Source: Streptomyces sp. NRRL WC-3605
GTDB taxonomy: Bacteria > Actinomycetota > Actinomycetes > Streptomycetales > Streptomycetaceae
DNA: 42,346 bases
Reading direction: 5' to 3'
NCBI RefSeq assembly: GCF_001509795.1
Contig: NZ_LLZN01000077.1
Span: 1-42,346, forward strand
A model generated the notes under the pieces. It was given only the letters and a program-made list of their open reading frames with translations, made no database searches and was not told the origin of the DNA. Below, piece by piece: positions 16,040-24,293 of this stretch (positions are counted from its first letter, which is position 1; each line of letters starts with the position of its first letter). The position numbers and the translations under genes are program-made.

Positions 16040-19000
16040 TCACTGGAGCTCGAGCGTGTAGTCGGCGTCGGGAAGCGGCACCACATGCTGTTCGATCTCG
16101 TCACCGGAGGCGTCCAGCAGCTTGACGTCGCAGGTGAAGTCCATGTTCGGGAGGGTGACCGACGGGACAGGGCCGCAGGACGGGACGTCGGTGAGGGAGC
16201 TGGTGATCAACTCGCTTCCCTCGGTGGCCATGAGGGCCTGCCGGCCGCCCGAGCCGCTGCCCGTCAGATAGACCGCGGGAGAGAAGGTGTCGCCCTGCCG
16301 GCAGCCGGCGCAGGGTCCGGCGGTCACGGTGAAGCCGGACGCGGTCCGTGCCGTCTGCGCCGCTCCGGGCACGGCTGGCCCCTCGTTCCAGTGGATCTCG
16401 TCGCGCCCGTCGAGGACAAGGTCGTTCACCTCCTGGCGGTTGTGCTCCAGGAAGCCGCTCGCGTCGCGGTCGGCCCACGAGGCGGTGAACCTGCTGATGG
16501 CGTCGTCCCGCCGGGTGACGAAGACGCTCATGGTCTCCTGGGTCGGCGGCTGCGGCATGGCGACCTGCGAGGTGTATGAGGTGGCCCGCAGGTGCTGCAT
16601 CCAGCTCAACTGGTGCACCACTCCGCGGCGTTGGGCGTGGAAGGAGAGGTCGACCCGGTCGAGGTCGCGCTGTGCGACGTCGTAGTCGTCGGCCTTGATG
16701 CCGCCCTCGTCGTGGTACCTGGCGACGTAGACCGTCGGCACGGCGCTGCCACCGAGGTCGACCTTGATGCCCGGACGGCCCGTCGTGAGCCGCTTGATGA
16801 GGGCCTCGGCCTCGCTGTAGGGCACGCTCACGACCGGCAGGGCGTCGTAGGTCTGCACGGCCGGGCAGCTGCTCGGCCCGTCCAGGCACTGGTCCAGGTC
16901 GGTGGGCCTGCCCAGGGAGGTGAGGTCGGGCGCGGCGACCAGGACGCCGACCGCTCCGGCCTTGGCGGCCGCGGCCACTCGTTCGTCCCGCAGTCTGGCG
17001 AAGTCGCAGACCCCGGCGCACAGGTCGTCCGGCGTGACGAGGACCAGCTTGCCGCGGGCGTCGACGCGGGCGAGGTCGGCGGCCGTGCCGGCGCCCGCGT
17101 GGACCAGGGACAGATGGCCCTTGACCGGGAGACGGGGCATGGGGATCGCGGCTTCGCGGAAGGTCGGGGACCCGTTGTCCCGCAGCCACATCTGGGTCTC
17201 CCCCACCGAGGCGTCCGGGGTCGCGTAACGGGCGGAGAGGGCGACGGGGGTCCCGCCGCCGGTGGCTCGCATGGTGACGACGGGCGTCGTGCGGGAGCTG
17301 TAGAAGTCGTGGGTGAAGGTGCCCATGGTCACCTTGCCGGTGGGCAGGACCCACCAGTTGGGCTCAGCGGCCTTGTACTCGACCTGGAGCACCGTGCTCT
17401 CCGACCACGCGCCGGTCTTGGACACCCGGGTGGACGTCGCCATCGCGGAGTAGGTCTCGGTGGGCTCCGGGTACCGCACCCTCAGGGGTTTGGCCTTGCG
17501 CAGGTCCAGGGTCACCGTGGTGGCCTTGGTGAGGTCCACCTCCGGCGCGACGGGCTCGGCCTGCTGCAATGCGCCGTTCGCGTCGCGCCAGCTGACCGAC
17601 GTCCGCGCGGCGTAGGTGCCGCGGTAGAGGCTCTCGGTCACGCTCTGGCCGCCGGAGACGACGTCCTCCAGGGCGGGGTGCAGGTAGATCTTGTCGTCGA
17701 CCGGCAGGAAGGTGACGGTGCCGTAGCGGACGTCCGTGGCGCCCGCCGGTGGGACGACCTTCAGGGTCAGGGGGAACTTCTCGTCCTCGACGAACGTGTG
17801 GACGCCCGACACCAGCTGGATCTCACCGGAGTCGTCCTTGGCCTTCAACAGGCCCTTGTAACCGCCGAAGGGGCCCTTGGTTCCCAGCACGCCGCCGTCG
17901 AGTGTCACCGACGCCTCGGCTGATCCGCCCGCGGGGACGACGAGTTCGTCCTTGTCGAGGGTGAACAGGCCCTTCGGCGCCGGGTTTCCGTCGGCGAAGG
18001 CGACCGGCATCGACAGGTGCAGCGTGATGGCCTGGTCGCTGCGGTTGGTGTAGGTGATCTTCTTGGTCACCGGCGCGTGCGGGAAGGCCCGCTGGCCGAA
18101 GTTCAGGTTGCCCTTGGGCACGAGTCGCGGGTCGGTCGCGGTCGCCAGGTCCACCTGTCCGGTGCCCTGGGCGTAGACGTCGTGGCCGAGGTCGTCCGCG
18201 GTGTCCATCAGCAGCGCCTTGATCTGCGCGCCGGTGAAGTCCGGGTGCTGCTGGGCGACGATGGCCGCTGCGCCCGCCACGTGCGGCGTGGCCATCGAGG
18301 TGCCGTCCGAGGCCGTGTAGGAGTCGTCCACCGGCGTGCCCATGGCGGTGCCGGAGGCGCGTGCCGCGACGATGCCGACGCCGGGGGCCGCGATGTCGGG
18401 CTTGGCGGCGCCGTCGCCGACCCGCGGGCCGCGGTTGGAGAAGGAGGCCATGTCGCCGTTGTCGTCGACGGCCGCCACGGCGAGGGCGTCGTCCGCGACC
18501 GCCGGGGCGACCACCTTCTGCCGGACGAGGCCGGAGTTGCCCGCGGCGGCCACGAAGAGGGTCCCCGTGCTGCGGCTGAGCTCGTTGACGGCCTGGCTCA
18601 AGGGATCGGTGCCGTCGGTGGGCTCACCGCCCAGGCTGAGGTTGACGACCTTCGCGCCCGCGTGGGCGGCCCAGTCCATGGCGGCGATGATCGCGTCGTC
18701 CGGGCACTGACCCGCGTCGTCGCACACCTTCCCCACCAGCAGTTTGGCGCCGGGTGCGACCCCCTTGTAGCGGCCCTTGGACGCGGCGCCGCTGCCGAGG
18801 ACCGTGGACGCGACGTGGGTGCCGTGTCCGTGCCCGTCCTTGGTCCCGGTGGGGCTGCCCGTGAAGTCGACCTTGCCGACGATGCGGGAGGCCACGTCCG
18901 GATGGGTGGCGTCGATGCCGGTGTCCAGGACCGCGACGGTCACGCCGGTCCCGTCGTAGCCGCGTTCCCAGGCGACGGGTGCGCTGATCTGCGGGACGGA

Positions 19001-19711
19001 CGTGTCGAGGGCGACGTGGGAGAGCCCGTTGAGCCAGATCTTCCTGACGCCGGCCAGGGATCCGGCGGCTCGGGCGGCGGCGGGTGTGCCGGCCGTCTTG
19101 CCCCGCACCCCCTGCCACCAGCGTCCGCCGTCGGCGACGGTCATCGACCGGCCCTTGATGCTGCGCAGCGCCCTGCCGGCGGTGGCTCCCGCGACCTTGC
19201 GGGTCGCGTCCGCGCCCGCCTTGTCGGTGTAGGCGACGAGCACAGGGACGGTGTCGCCCCTGCCCGCCGCGGCGAGCGCGACCAGGCGCCGCAGGTCGAA
19301 GAGGCCCCAGTCGAGGACCCCCGAGCCGACGAGGGCGAGCGCGTCGTCGGGTACGACGTACACCGTGCCCTGGCGGGTGAGGGTGTGGAAGGGCACGGAC
19401 GGCCCGTCGGGCCGCGGCGCGCTGTCGATGGAGCGGACGACCGGTGCGCCGTCGTCGCCGAGGCCGACGTGGACCTTGTCGCCGGTGATCAGGGTGACCG
19501 GCACCGAGCCACCGGACGCGGCGACGGCGCGCGCCAGGTCGCTGTCGGCGGCGGGGTGGCCGTTGGTCCGCACGACACCGGCTCGTGGCTGCTGTCGGTC
19601 CGGTTCGGCGGCCTGCGTCGGTGTCGTCGACACGATGACGCCAAGGACGCCCAGTCCGGCGGTGACCGCGCCCAAGCGTCTGGTGAGACGCTTCCTTGCG
19701 CTGGGTCTCAT
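16040..19711 (-). CDS. large secreted subtilisin-like (S8) serine protease, 1223 aa
   Basis: The start is ATG 19711 behind AGGAGAG; the open frame continues 84 codons upstream through a tandem repeat but without signal sequence there. Order: signal peptide (RKRLTRRLGAVTAGLGVLGV, cleavage near TQAAE), a propeptide-like region with SGGSVPVTLITGDKVHVG, then the S8 domain from about residue 240. The triad is Asp263 in VAVLDTGIDATHPDV, His299 in GHGHGTHVAST and Ser472 in DGTSMATPHVAGAA, with oxyanion Asn392 in AAAGNSG. The long C-terminal half has beta-sandwich stretches and a PA-like insert (GKLVLVTPDDLCAGVCDF, KAGAVGVLVAAP). It ends at PLPDADYTLELQ, which is where other members carry one more module; that module appears to be the next gene. 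Likely role: extracellular protein degradation or processing. First gene of a two-gene operon. Confidence 0.93.
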   Translation of the reverse strand: MRPSARKRLTRRLGAVTAGLGVLGVIVSTTPTQAAEPDRQQPRAGVVRTNGHPAADSDLARAVAASGGSVPVTLITGDKVHVGLGDDGAPVVRSIDSAPRPDGPSVPFHTLTRQGTVYVVPDDALALVGSGVLDWGLFDLRRLVALAAAGRGDTVPVLVAYTDKAGADATRKVAGATAGRALRSIKGRSMTVADGGRWWQGVRGKTAGTPAAARAAGSLAGVRKIWLNGLSHVALDTSVPQISAPVAWERGYDGTGVTVAVLDTGIDATHPDVASRIVGKVDFTGSPTGTKDGHGHGTHVASTVLGSGAASKGRYKGVAPGAKLLVGKVCDDAGQCPDDAIIAAMDWAAHAGAKVVNLSLGGEPTDGTDPLSQAVNELSRSTGTLFVAAAGNSGLVRQKVVAPAVADDALAVAAVDDNGDMASFSNRGPRVGDGAAKPDIAAPGVGIVAARASGTAMGTPVDDSYTASDGTSMATPHVAGAAAIVAQQHPDFTGAQIKALLMDTADDLGHDVYAQGTGQVDLATATDPRLVPKGNLNFGQRAFPHAPVTKKITYTNRSDQAITLHLSMPVAFADGNPAPKGLFTLDKDELVVPAGGSAEASVTLDGGVLGTKGPFGGYKGLLKAKDDSGEIQLVSGVHTFVEDEKFPLTLKVVPPAGATDVRYGTVTFLPVDDKIYLHPALEDVVSGGQSVTESLYRGTYAARTSVSWRDANGALQQAEPVAPEVDLTKATTVTLDLRKAKPLRVRYPEPTETYSAMATSTRVSKTGAWSESTVLQVEYKAAEPNWWVLPTGKVTMGTFTHDFYSSRTTPVVTMRATGGGTPVALSARYATPDASVGETQMWLRDNGSPTFREAAIPMPRLPVKGHLSLVHAGAGTAADLARVDARGKLVLVTPDDLCAGVCDFARLRDERVAAAAKAGAVGVLVAAPDLTSLGRPTDLDQCLDGPSSCPAVQTYDALPVVSVPYSEAEALIKRLTTGRPGIKVDLGGSAVPTVYVARYHDEGGIKADDYDVAQRDLDRVDLSFHAQRRGVVHQLSWMQHLRATSYTSQVAMPQPPTQETMSVFVTRRDDAISRFTASWADRDASGFLEHNRQEVNDLVLDGRDEIHWNEGPAVPGAAQTARTASGFTVTAGPCAGCRQGDTFSPAVYLTGSGSGGRQALMATEGSELITSSLTDVPSCGPVPSVTLPNMDFTCDVKLLDASGDEIEQHVVPLPDADYTLELQ

Positions 19712-19847
19712 CTGTGGATCTCTCCTGTGGGATGGGGGACGGGACTTCGGGGTGCGGGTGCGCGTGCGGGGGGTGGGTTCAGGGGGACGCGGCATCGGGC
19801 GACGGGCTCCGGCGATGCGGGAAACAGGTGTGTGCCGCGCGTACCAG

Positions 19848-19978
19848 GTGTGGCTGGCTGTTTCCGCTCGGGTGTGGCCGGAGGTTTCCACTCGGGTGCG
19901 GCCGGGTGTTTCCGGTCCCGTGCGGCCGGGTGTTTCCGCTCGGTTGTGGCCGGAGGTTTCCACTTGGTTGTGGCCGAA
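19848..19978 (+). repeat. 24-bp tandem repeat, about 5.4 copies
   Basis: Units at 19848, 19872, 19896, 19920 and 19944, plus a partial sixth, follow the pattern G/TTGTGGCCGGAGGTTTCC plus six bases. The period is a multiple of three, so the minus-strand frame stays open and would encode an eight-residue repeat (ETSGHTRA-like) upstream of the S8 protease. The array lies in the leader region between the small ORF and the protease start. Confidence 0.85.
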
Positions 19979-20044
19979 TGATCCGTCCGCGCGATTCTGG
20001 AGGGCGACGTGGCGTCCTCGGCACGTCGTTGACGGGTCGGCGCG

Positions 20045-20242
20045 CTACAGCGGTTCGTAGTCGGCGCAGGAGGTGTCAGCCGCGTCCTCCGCGGGGGCCG
20101 GCTGGGCGGCGTCGGCGGAGGGCGGTTCGTTCACCTGGTCGGCCGGAGTGATCCGAGCCGCCCCCGGTGCGCCGGAGGACGGAGTGGCGGGCGACATGCG
20201 CACCAGTGTGCGTTCGGGCCCCGCTCCCCCTCGATTGGTCAC
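20045..20242 (-). CDS. small acidic Pro/Ala-rich ORF of unknown function, 50-65 aa
   Basis: GTG 20242 or the internal ATG 20197 opens a frame ending with the TAG at 20045-20047. From the ATG the peptide reads MSPATPSSGAPG, then AARITPADQVNEPPSADAAQ, and ends EDAADTSCADYEPL, with one cysteine near the end. By hand count 43 of 50 third positions are G or C, as in neighbouring real genes, which supports coding. Neither start has a good ribosome binding site. There is no hydrophobic segment. It lies between the LAL regulator and the S8 protease on the same strand, behind a nested palindrome. The long polar leader and short Cys-containing tail would suit a peptide precursor, but no modifying enzyme is nearby. 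I do not recognise it. Confidence 0.45.
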   Translation of the reverse strand: MTNRGGAGPERTLVRMSPATPSSGAPGAARITPADQVNEPPSADAAQPAPAEDAADTSCADYEPL

Positions 20243-20244
20243 AT

Positions 20245-20312
20245 GAGTGAATCAACTCGCCGTGAACGTCGCGGTATTTATTCGTTCACGGCGGACGGCC
20301 GGGAATTCACTC
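20245..20312. promoter_or_regulatory. nested inverted repeats between the LAL regulator and the small ORF
   Basis: Outer arms GAGTGAAT (20245-20252) and ATTCACTC (20305-20312) enclose inner arms CGCCGTGAAC (20258-20267) and GTTCACGGCG (20284-20293). Both pairs are perfect. The inner loop is 16 bases and AT-rich (GGTATTTATTC). The outer right arm overlaps the regulator's stop codon. It could terminate the regulator mRNA, or serve as paired operator half-sites (GTGAAC/GTTCAC) for the downstream genes. Confidence 0.65.
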
Positions 20313-23303
20313 GTCGCCCGGCAGCCCTGCCCTGGCCCCCGGCAGCCCTGTCCCGGCCCGGGTCCTGGCCCCCTGCATGCCCGTCCCGGAGTCGGCGATG
20401 AGTCCCAACTCCACGATCCGCAGGGCGAGTCCGGTCCGGGTCGGCACCTTCAGTTTGCGCATGGCCGATCTGAGCTGGCTGGCCACGGTCTGCGTCGACA
20501 CCACGAGGGCATCGGCGATCTGACGGTTGGTCCGGCCCTCCAGCAGCAGACGGGCGACCTCCAGCTCGCGCGGGGACAGCCGGTTGCCGTAGCCGGGACG
20601 TCCGGGGCCGCGTGTCTCCCGGACGCTCACGCCCTGTTCGGTCAGGAACCGCGCCACCCGCTCCGCGTCGTGCCGGGCTCCCAGCTCGCCGAGGGCCCGG
20701 CGCACATCGGCCAGCGTCGACAGCGCCGGTTCCCGCTCGCCCTCGTCGCCGCCCGCCAGGCGGCAGTGGGCACCGCGCTCACGGGCGAGAAGGGTGTCGT
20801 AGGGGCGGGGAAGGGTGTGCCAGCGGTCGGCCGCGCGCTCGTACAGCAGGGCGGCTTCGGGAAGATGGCCGTCGGCTTCGGCGAGAACCGCTCGGCACTG
20901 TGTCAGGCAGGCGAGCGCGGCAGGTGCGTCGTTGTCTCCGAGCGCCCGGGCGAAGGCGTCGGTCAGTCGGACGGCGTCGTCGTGCCGGCCGGCGGCGGCG
21001 AGTGCCGCGACCCGGACCGCCGTGAAGTCGCAGGCCCTGGTCCAGATTCCCCCGTCGACGACGGCTTCGGCCAGGCCGTCGGTGAGACGAAGGGCCTGGT
21101 CGACGTCACCGTCGCGCAGCCACAGCCGTGCCGAGGCCGCGGTGGCCTCGATGAGCTGCTGGTCGTCGCGCCCGGCGAAGTCCAGTCGTTCCAGCGCCGC
21201 TTCACGCTCCCCGGTCGCCGCCAGGATCAGGCCCGCCACGAGGGCCGCCTCGCACCGGTCCTTCAGCCGCACCCCCTCCCCGGCGGCCAGGTGCGCGGTG
21301 CGCTCGGCGAGTCCGGACCAGTTTCCGGTGAACCAGTCGAGGTGAGCGCCGGAGGTGGCGATCGTCTCGAGGTAGTCCAGCAGTTCATGGCGTTCGGCGA
21401 GCGACCGGGCCGTGGCCAGACGGGTGCGGGCCTCCTCGTAGCGCCCCCAGCGCACCGCGGCCTCGGCGAAGTTGGCATGGCCGATCGCCACGATGGAGGC
21501 CTCACGCGGATCGCCGACGGTGTCCGGCATGTGCCGGGCCTCCTCCCAACCACGCTCCTCGCCGAGCATGACCAGCGCGAAAGCGCGCTCCACGGACAGC
21601 TGGAGGCGGTCGAGAGGGGTCGTCGCCGTGTCCGCCGACGGCGCCTCCCGCAGCCAGCGCAGGTGTTCCCGGACGGGACGGGCCACGCCCAGCGGGAGGG
21701 CGAGCAGGAGGCGGGCCCGTGCCGCCTCGGGAAGGCCGGGGCGCAGGCCCGGGACCGCCGCGAGAATCTCCGCGCGGCCCGCCTCCATGTCACCGGCCGC
21801 CATGAGCAGCCGGCCGATCTGGAAGCGCAGCAGGGCCCGTTGCCCCGGGGTCGGCATCGCGGCGTCCAGTGCCCTGCGCAGCGAGGCGATGGTCTCCGAG
21901 TACGGGTCGGAACCGGACAGTGCCTGGAACTGTATCTCCGTCACCAGCCGGACGAGTACTTCGGGCGGGACGGCCATGGTGGTCACCAGGCTGTGCATGA
22001 GCAGGGCCGCGGTGGCCACGTCACCGGACTGGACGCACAGGTCGGCGGCCTGTTCGGTGTACCGGCACGCCGCCTCGACGTCACCCGCCAGCCGGAAGTG
22101 CCGGGCCAGCTGGGCGACCGGGGGCAAAGGCCACTGCTCCAGCGCCCGGCCCGCGCGCAGGTGCATGACCCGCCGCTCCTCGGGCGGGATGGCCTCGTAC
22201 ACGGCGTGACAGGCCAGCGAATGGCGGAAGGCCCACTGTCCGAGCCGGAGTTCGCGCAGCAGTCCCCCGCAGAGTGCCTCGGCCGCGTGGGCGGCGAAGG
22301 TGTCGTCGGGCAGAGCGGTGACCGCGCGGAGCGTGGCCTGGTCGGCCGGGCCTGCCAGCACGGACACCGCGTACAGCACGGTGCGGGTGTCGGGTTCCAC
22401 GCGGCCGACGCGATCGAGGACGGCGTCGCGGATCGTGGGCGGCACCTCGATACGTTCCAGCCTGCGTCGCGTCCAGCCGCCGTCCTTGCGGACGAGGTCG
22501 GCGCGGTCGTGCATGAGCCGCACCGACTCCTCGACGGCCAGCGGTACGCCTTCGGTGCGCTCGTGCAGGAAGGCCGCGAACTCGTGCGAGACGCTGTGCC
22601 CGGTCAGCATCGAGGAGACGAGCGAAGCGGTGTCCTCGACGTCGAGCGGTTCCAGGGCGAGGCGTACCAGGTGCGCCTCGGCCGGTGGCCGGGACGTCAG
22701 CCGCAACAGCAGGGAACCGGGCGGCACTTCGTCGCGGCGGTAGGTCAGTACCACACTGACCGACTGCGGGCGGCGCGAGACCAGGAAGAGGAGGAACTCC
22801 AGCGTCGCCTCGTCCGCCCAGTGCACGTCCTCGATCACCAGCACTCCGATGTCGAGGCGGGCGAGAAGCTCCACGATCGCCCGGAACAGGCGGTGGCGTG
22901 CCGAAGTGGCGTCCTTGAGCGGCTCGGGGGCGGGCGGGAGATCGTCGGCCCACTCGGGAAAGAGGGGCCGCAGGGCTCCGGCGAGGCCGCTGAGCGGCAG
23001 GCTGGCAACGTTGTCGACACCCTCGCGCACAGCGTCCACCACGGCCCCGAGGGTGTACGGCACGCGCAGTTCGGGGCAGGCCCCGACCAGGACAGGGCGA
23101 CCGCGCTCCTGCCCGGTCCGCGTCGTCAGGAACTCCCTCAGCAGCCGGGTCTTGCCGATGCCGGCTTCGCCCTCGAGAAGGACCAGCGCGGGGGCGGTTC
23201 CGAGCGCCCCCTCCAGGGCGGCCAGCTCCCGGTCACGACCGACGAACCGCGGTGCGGACAGCACCTGGTCTTCCCCCGCCTCGGTGTGTGCCCCTTCGGC
23301 CAC
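20307..23303 (-). CDS. LAL-type LuxR transcriptional regulator with AAA/NACHT-like ATPase, 998 aa
   Basis: Start is GTG 23303 with GGGAG upstream. The N-terminal ATPase begins RFVGRDRELAALEGALGTAP, with Walker A LEGEAGIGKTRLLREF and Walker B VLVIEDVHWADEATLEFLLF. The long middle part (about residues 330-900) is helical and rich in Ala/Leu/Arg, of the TPR/MalT-like kind that senses ligands. The C-terminal LuxR helix-turn-helix is RLSPRELEVARLLLEGRTNR with VASQLRSAMRKLKV. LAL proteins of this size are ATP-dependent activators, often of secondary-metabolite or hydrolase genes. Its place directly upstream, on the same strand, makes the small ORF and the S8/M4 proteases its likely targets, but I see no shared promoter motif that proves it. 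Everything expected for the family is present. Confidence 0.93.
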   Translation of the reverse strand: MAEGAHTEAGEDQVLSAPRFVGRDRELAALEGALGTAPALVLLEGEAGIGKTRLLREFLTTRTGQERGRPVLVGACPELRVPYTLGAVVDAVREGVDNVASLPLSGLAGALRPLFPEWADDLPPAPEPLKDATSARHRLFRAIVELLARLDIGVLVIEDVHWADEATLEFLLFLVSRRPQSVSVVLTYRRDEVPPGSLLLRLTSRPPAEAHLVRLALEPLDVEDTASLVSSMLTGHSVSHEFAAFLHERTEGVPLAVEESVRLMHDRADLVRKDGGWTRRRLERIEVPPTIRDAVLDRVGRVEPDTRTVLYAVSVLAGPADQATLRAVTALPDDTFAAHAAEALCGGLLRELRLGQWAFRHSLACHAVYEAIPPEERRVMHLRAGRALEQWPLPPVAQLARHFRLAGDVEAACRYTEQAADLCVQSGDVATAALLMHSLVTTMAVPPEVLVRLVTEIQFQALSGSDPYSETIASLRRALDAAMPTPGQRALLRFQIGRLLMAAGDMEAGRAEILAAVPGLRPGLPEAARARLLLALPLGVARPVREHLRWLREAPSADTATTPLDRLQLSVERAFALVMLGEERGWEEARHMPDTVGDPREASIVAIGHANFAEAAVRWGRYEEARTRLATARSLAERHELLDYLETIATSGAHLDWFTGNWSGLAERTAHLAAGEGVRLKDRCEAALVAGLILAATGEREAALERLDFAGRDDQQLIEATAASARLWLRDGDVDQALRLTDGLAEAVVDGGIWTRACDFTAVRVAALAAAGRHDDAVRLTDAFARALGDNDAPAALACLTQCRAVLAEADGHLPEAALLYERAADRWHTLPRPYDTLLARERGAHCRLAGGDEGEREPALSTLADVRRALGELGARHDAERVARFLTEQGVSVRETRGPGRPGYGNRLSPRELEVARLLLEGRTNRQIADALVVSTQTVASQLRSAMRKLKVPTRTGLALRIVELGLIADSGTGMQGARTRAGTGLPGARAGLPGDE

Positions 23304-23519
23304 CGTCCGCTCCCTTTTCGCCGTCGTCGCAGATCACCGGTGCCGACTCTAGACGGTGCCCTGTGTGCACCGTGCAGACATTCGCGTGCGGCGGACGCGG
23401 ATGTGAGCCTGTTTGCGGGGTTCGGCCAGGACGGTGGACGAGACCGAAGGAGCCTGCCTACCCGGCCGGTTGCCTGGATGGTCCTGCGGTGCTCGGCGTC
23501 CGATTTGCTGCGGCGCCGG

Positions 23520-23741
23520 TCTGAGGCAGGAGTGCGCGACCGGGCGTCCTCAGGCGGGGCTGCCGAGCCGGGCGCCCTCAGGAGGGCTGCCGAGTCGGCC
23601 GCCCTCAGGCAGGACTGCCCAGCCGGGTGTCCTCAGGAGGGCTGCCGAGCCGGGCCGCCCTCAGGCAGGAGTGCCCAGCCGGGCGTCCTCAAGAAGGGCG
23701 CGGGGCCGGCCTCCCTCAGGCAGGAGCGCCCAGCCGGGCGT
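23520..23741 (+). repeat. eight-unit 27-28-bp tandem repeat overlapping the 3' end of the HxlR gene
   Basis: Units begin at 23520, 23548, 23576, 23603, 23631, 23659, 23687 and 23714. Two unit types roughly alternate: CAGGCAGGAGTGCCCAGCCG and CAGGAGGGCTGCCGAGCCG. The last unit contains the HxlR gene's final codons and stop (EDARLGAPA, stop), so the array seems to have grown outward from the end of that gene. Spacing is too short and units too degenerate for CRISPR. Confidence 0.88.
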
Positions 23742-24189
23742 CCTCGGTGCGATGCGCCGTGAGGGCGTGCGGCGGCACCACTGCCCCGTCGGAGGTGACG
23801 AACGCCAGCTCGGCCACCGTGCCCGACTCGTCCAGCGAGAAGCGGGGAGATGTGCCGTCGGGCCGGGGGCGGTGCGTGCGCCCCCAGTCGGCCAAGGCGG
23901 CGATGATCAGGGAGAGGCTGCGACCCGCCTCCGTGAGCACGTACTCGTCACGGGCGCGTTCACCGGGTTGACGGTAGGTCCGGCGCTCCAGCAGCCCCTC
24001 GTCCACCAGGAGGGCGAGTCGCTTCGTCAGGATGTTGGGCGCGATCCCGAGCGCGTCACGAAAGTCCTGGAAACGGGTCGTGTGGGCCACGACCGCCTCG
24101 CGGATGATCAGGAGCGTCCAGCTGTCGCCGAGGACTTCGAGGCTCCGCGCGATCGAGCAGGTCGAGTCCTTGCCGAGTGCCTTGGTCAT
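23716..24189 (-). CDS. HxlR-family winged-helix regulator, 157 aa
   Basis: HxlR proteins are dimeric DNA-binding repressors or activators, often controlling a divergent transporter or redox gene. ATG 24189 opens MTKALGKDSTCSIARSLEVL, then GDSWTLLIIREAVVAHTTRF, the family core; Cys11 sits at the position often used for redox sensing in HxlR/YodB proteins. The winged helix continues with FRDALGIAPNILTKRLALLV and LLERRTYRQPGERARDEYVL. A C-terminal extension (about residues 115-157) is longer than usual and its end is encoded by the tandem repeat. The divergent MFS gene and the palindrome between them make this regulator the likely local repressor. Confidence 0.9.
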   Translation of the reverse strand: MTKALGKDSTCSIARSLEVLGDSWTLLIIREAVVAHTTRFQDFRDALGIAPNILTKRLALLVDEGLLERRTYRQPGERARDEYVLTEAGRSLSLIIAALADWGRTHRPRPDGTSPRFSLDESGTVAELAFVTSDGAVVPPHALTAHRTEDARLGAPA

Positions 24190-24204
24190 GAGGCCAGCCT
24201 ACAC

Positions 24205-24254
24205 CTGAGTTGCGCAAATATATTCAGGGGTCTAACTTGCACAGGGCAACTCAG
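24205..24254. promoter_or_regulatory. divergent operator between hxlR-type and MFS genes
   Basis: CTGAGTTGC (24205-24213) and GCAACTCAG (24246-24254) are perfect inverted repeats. Inside them TTGCGCAA (24210-24217) is itself a palindrome, and TTGC-N5-GCAA lies at the other end (24237-24249). The AT-rich centre (AAATATATTC) probably holds the promoters. Such duplicated TTGC/GCAA half-sites suit a dimeric winged-helix regulator. Confidence 0.65.
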
Positions 24255-24293
24255 ATGGGCGGCGCCGTCGCCCGCAGATCGACTGGAGACTTC

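Noticed and set aside
18017..19981. 654-codon plus-strand frame opposite the S8 protease
   Set aside because: Antisense shadow of the catalytic domain.
20045..20242. Small ORF considered as a lanthipeptide or lasso precursor
   Set aside because: There is only one cysteine and no maturation enzyme in the neighbourhood; kept only as an unknown small ORF.
23520..23741. Repeat array considered as CRISPR
   Set aside because: Units are contiguous with no unique spacers, 27-28 bp, and degenerate; no cas genes nearby.
20247..23762. Very long plus-strand open frame (over 1100 codons) opposite the LAL gene
   Set aside because: It is antisense to a complete LuxR regulator; high third-position GC keeps the opposite frame open. 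Its translation is low-complexity and matches no family.
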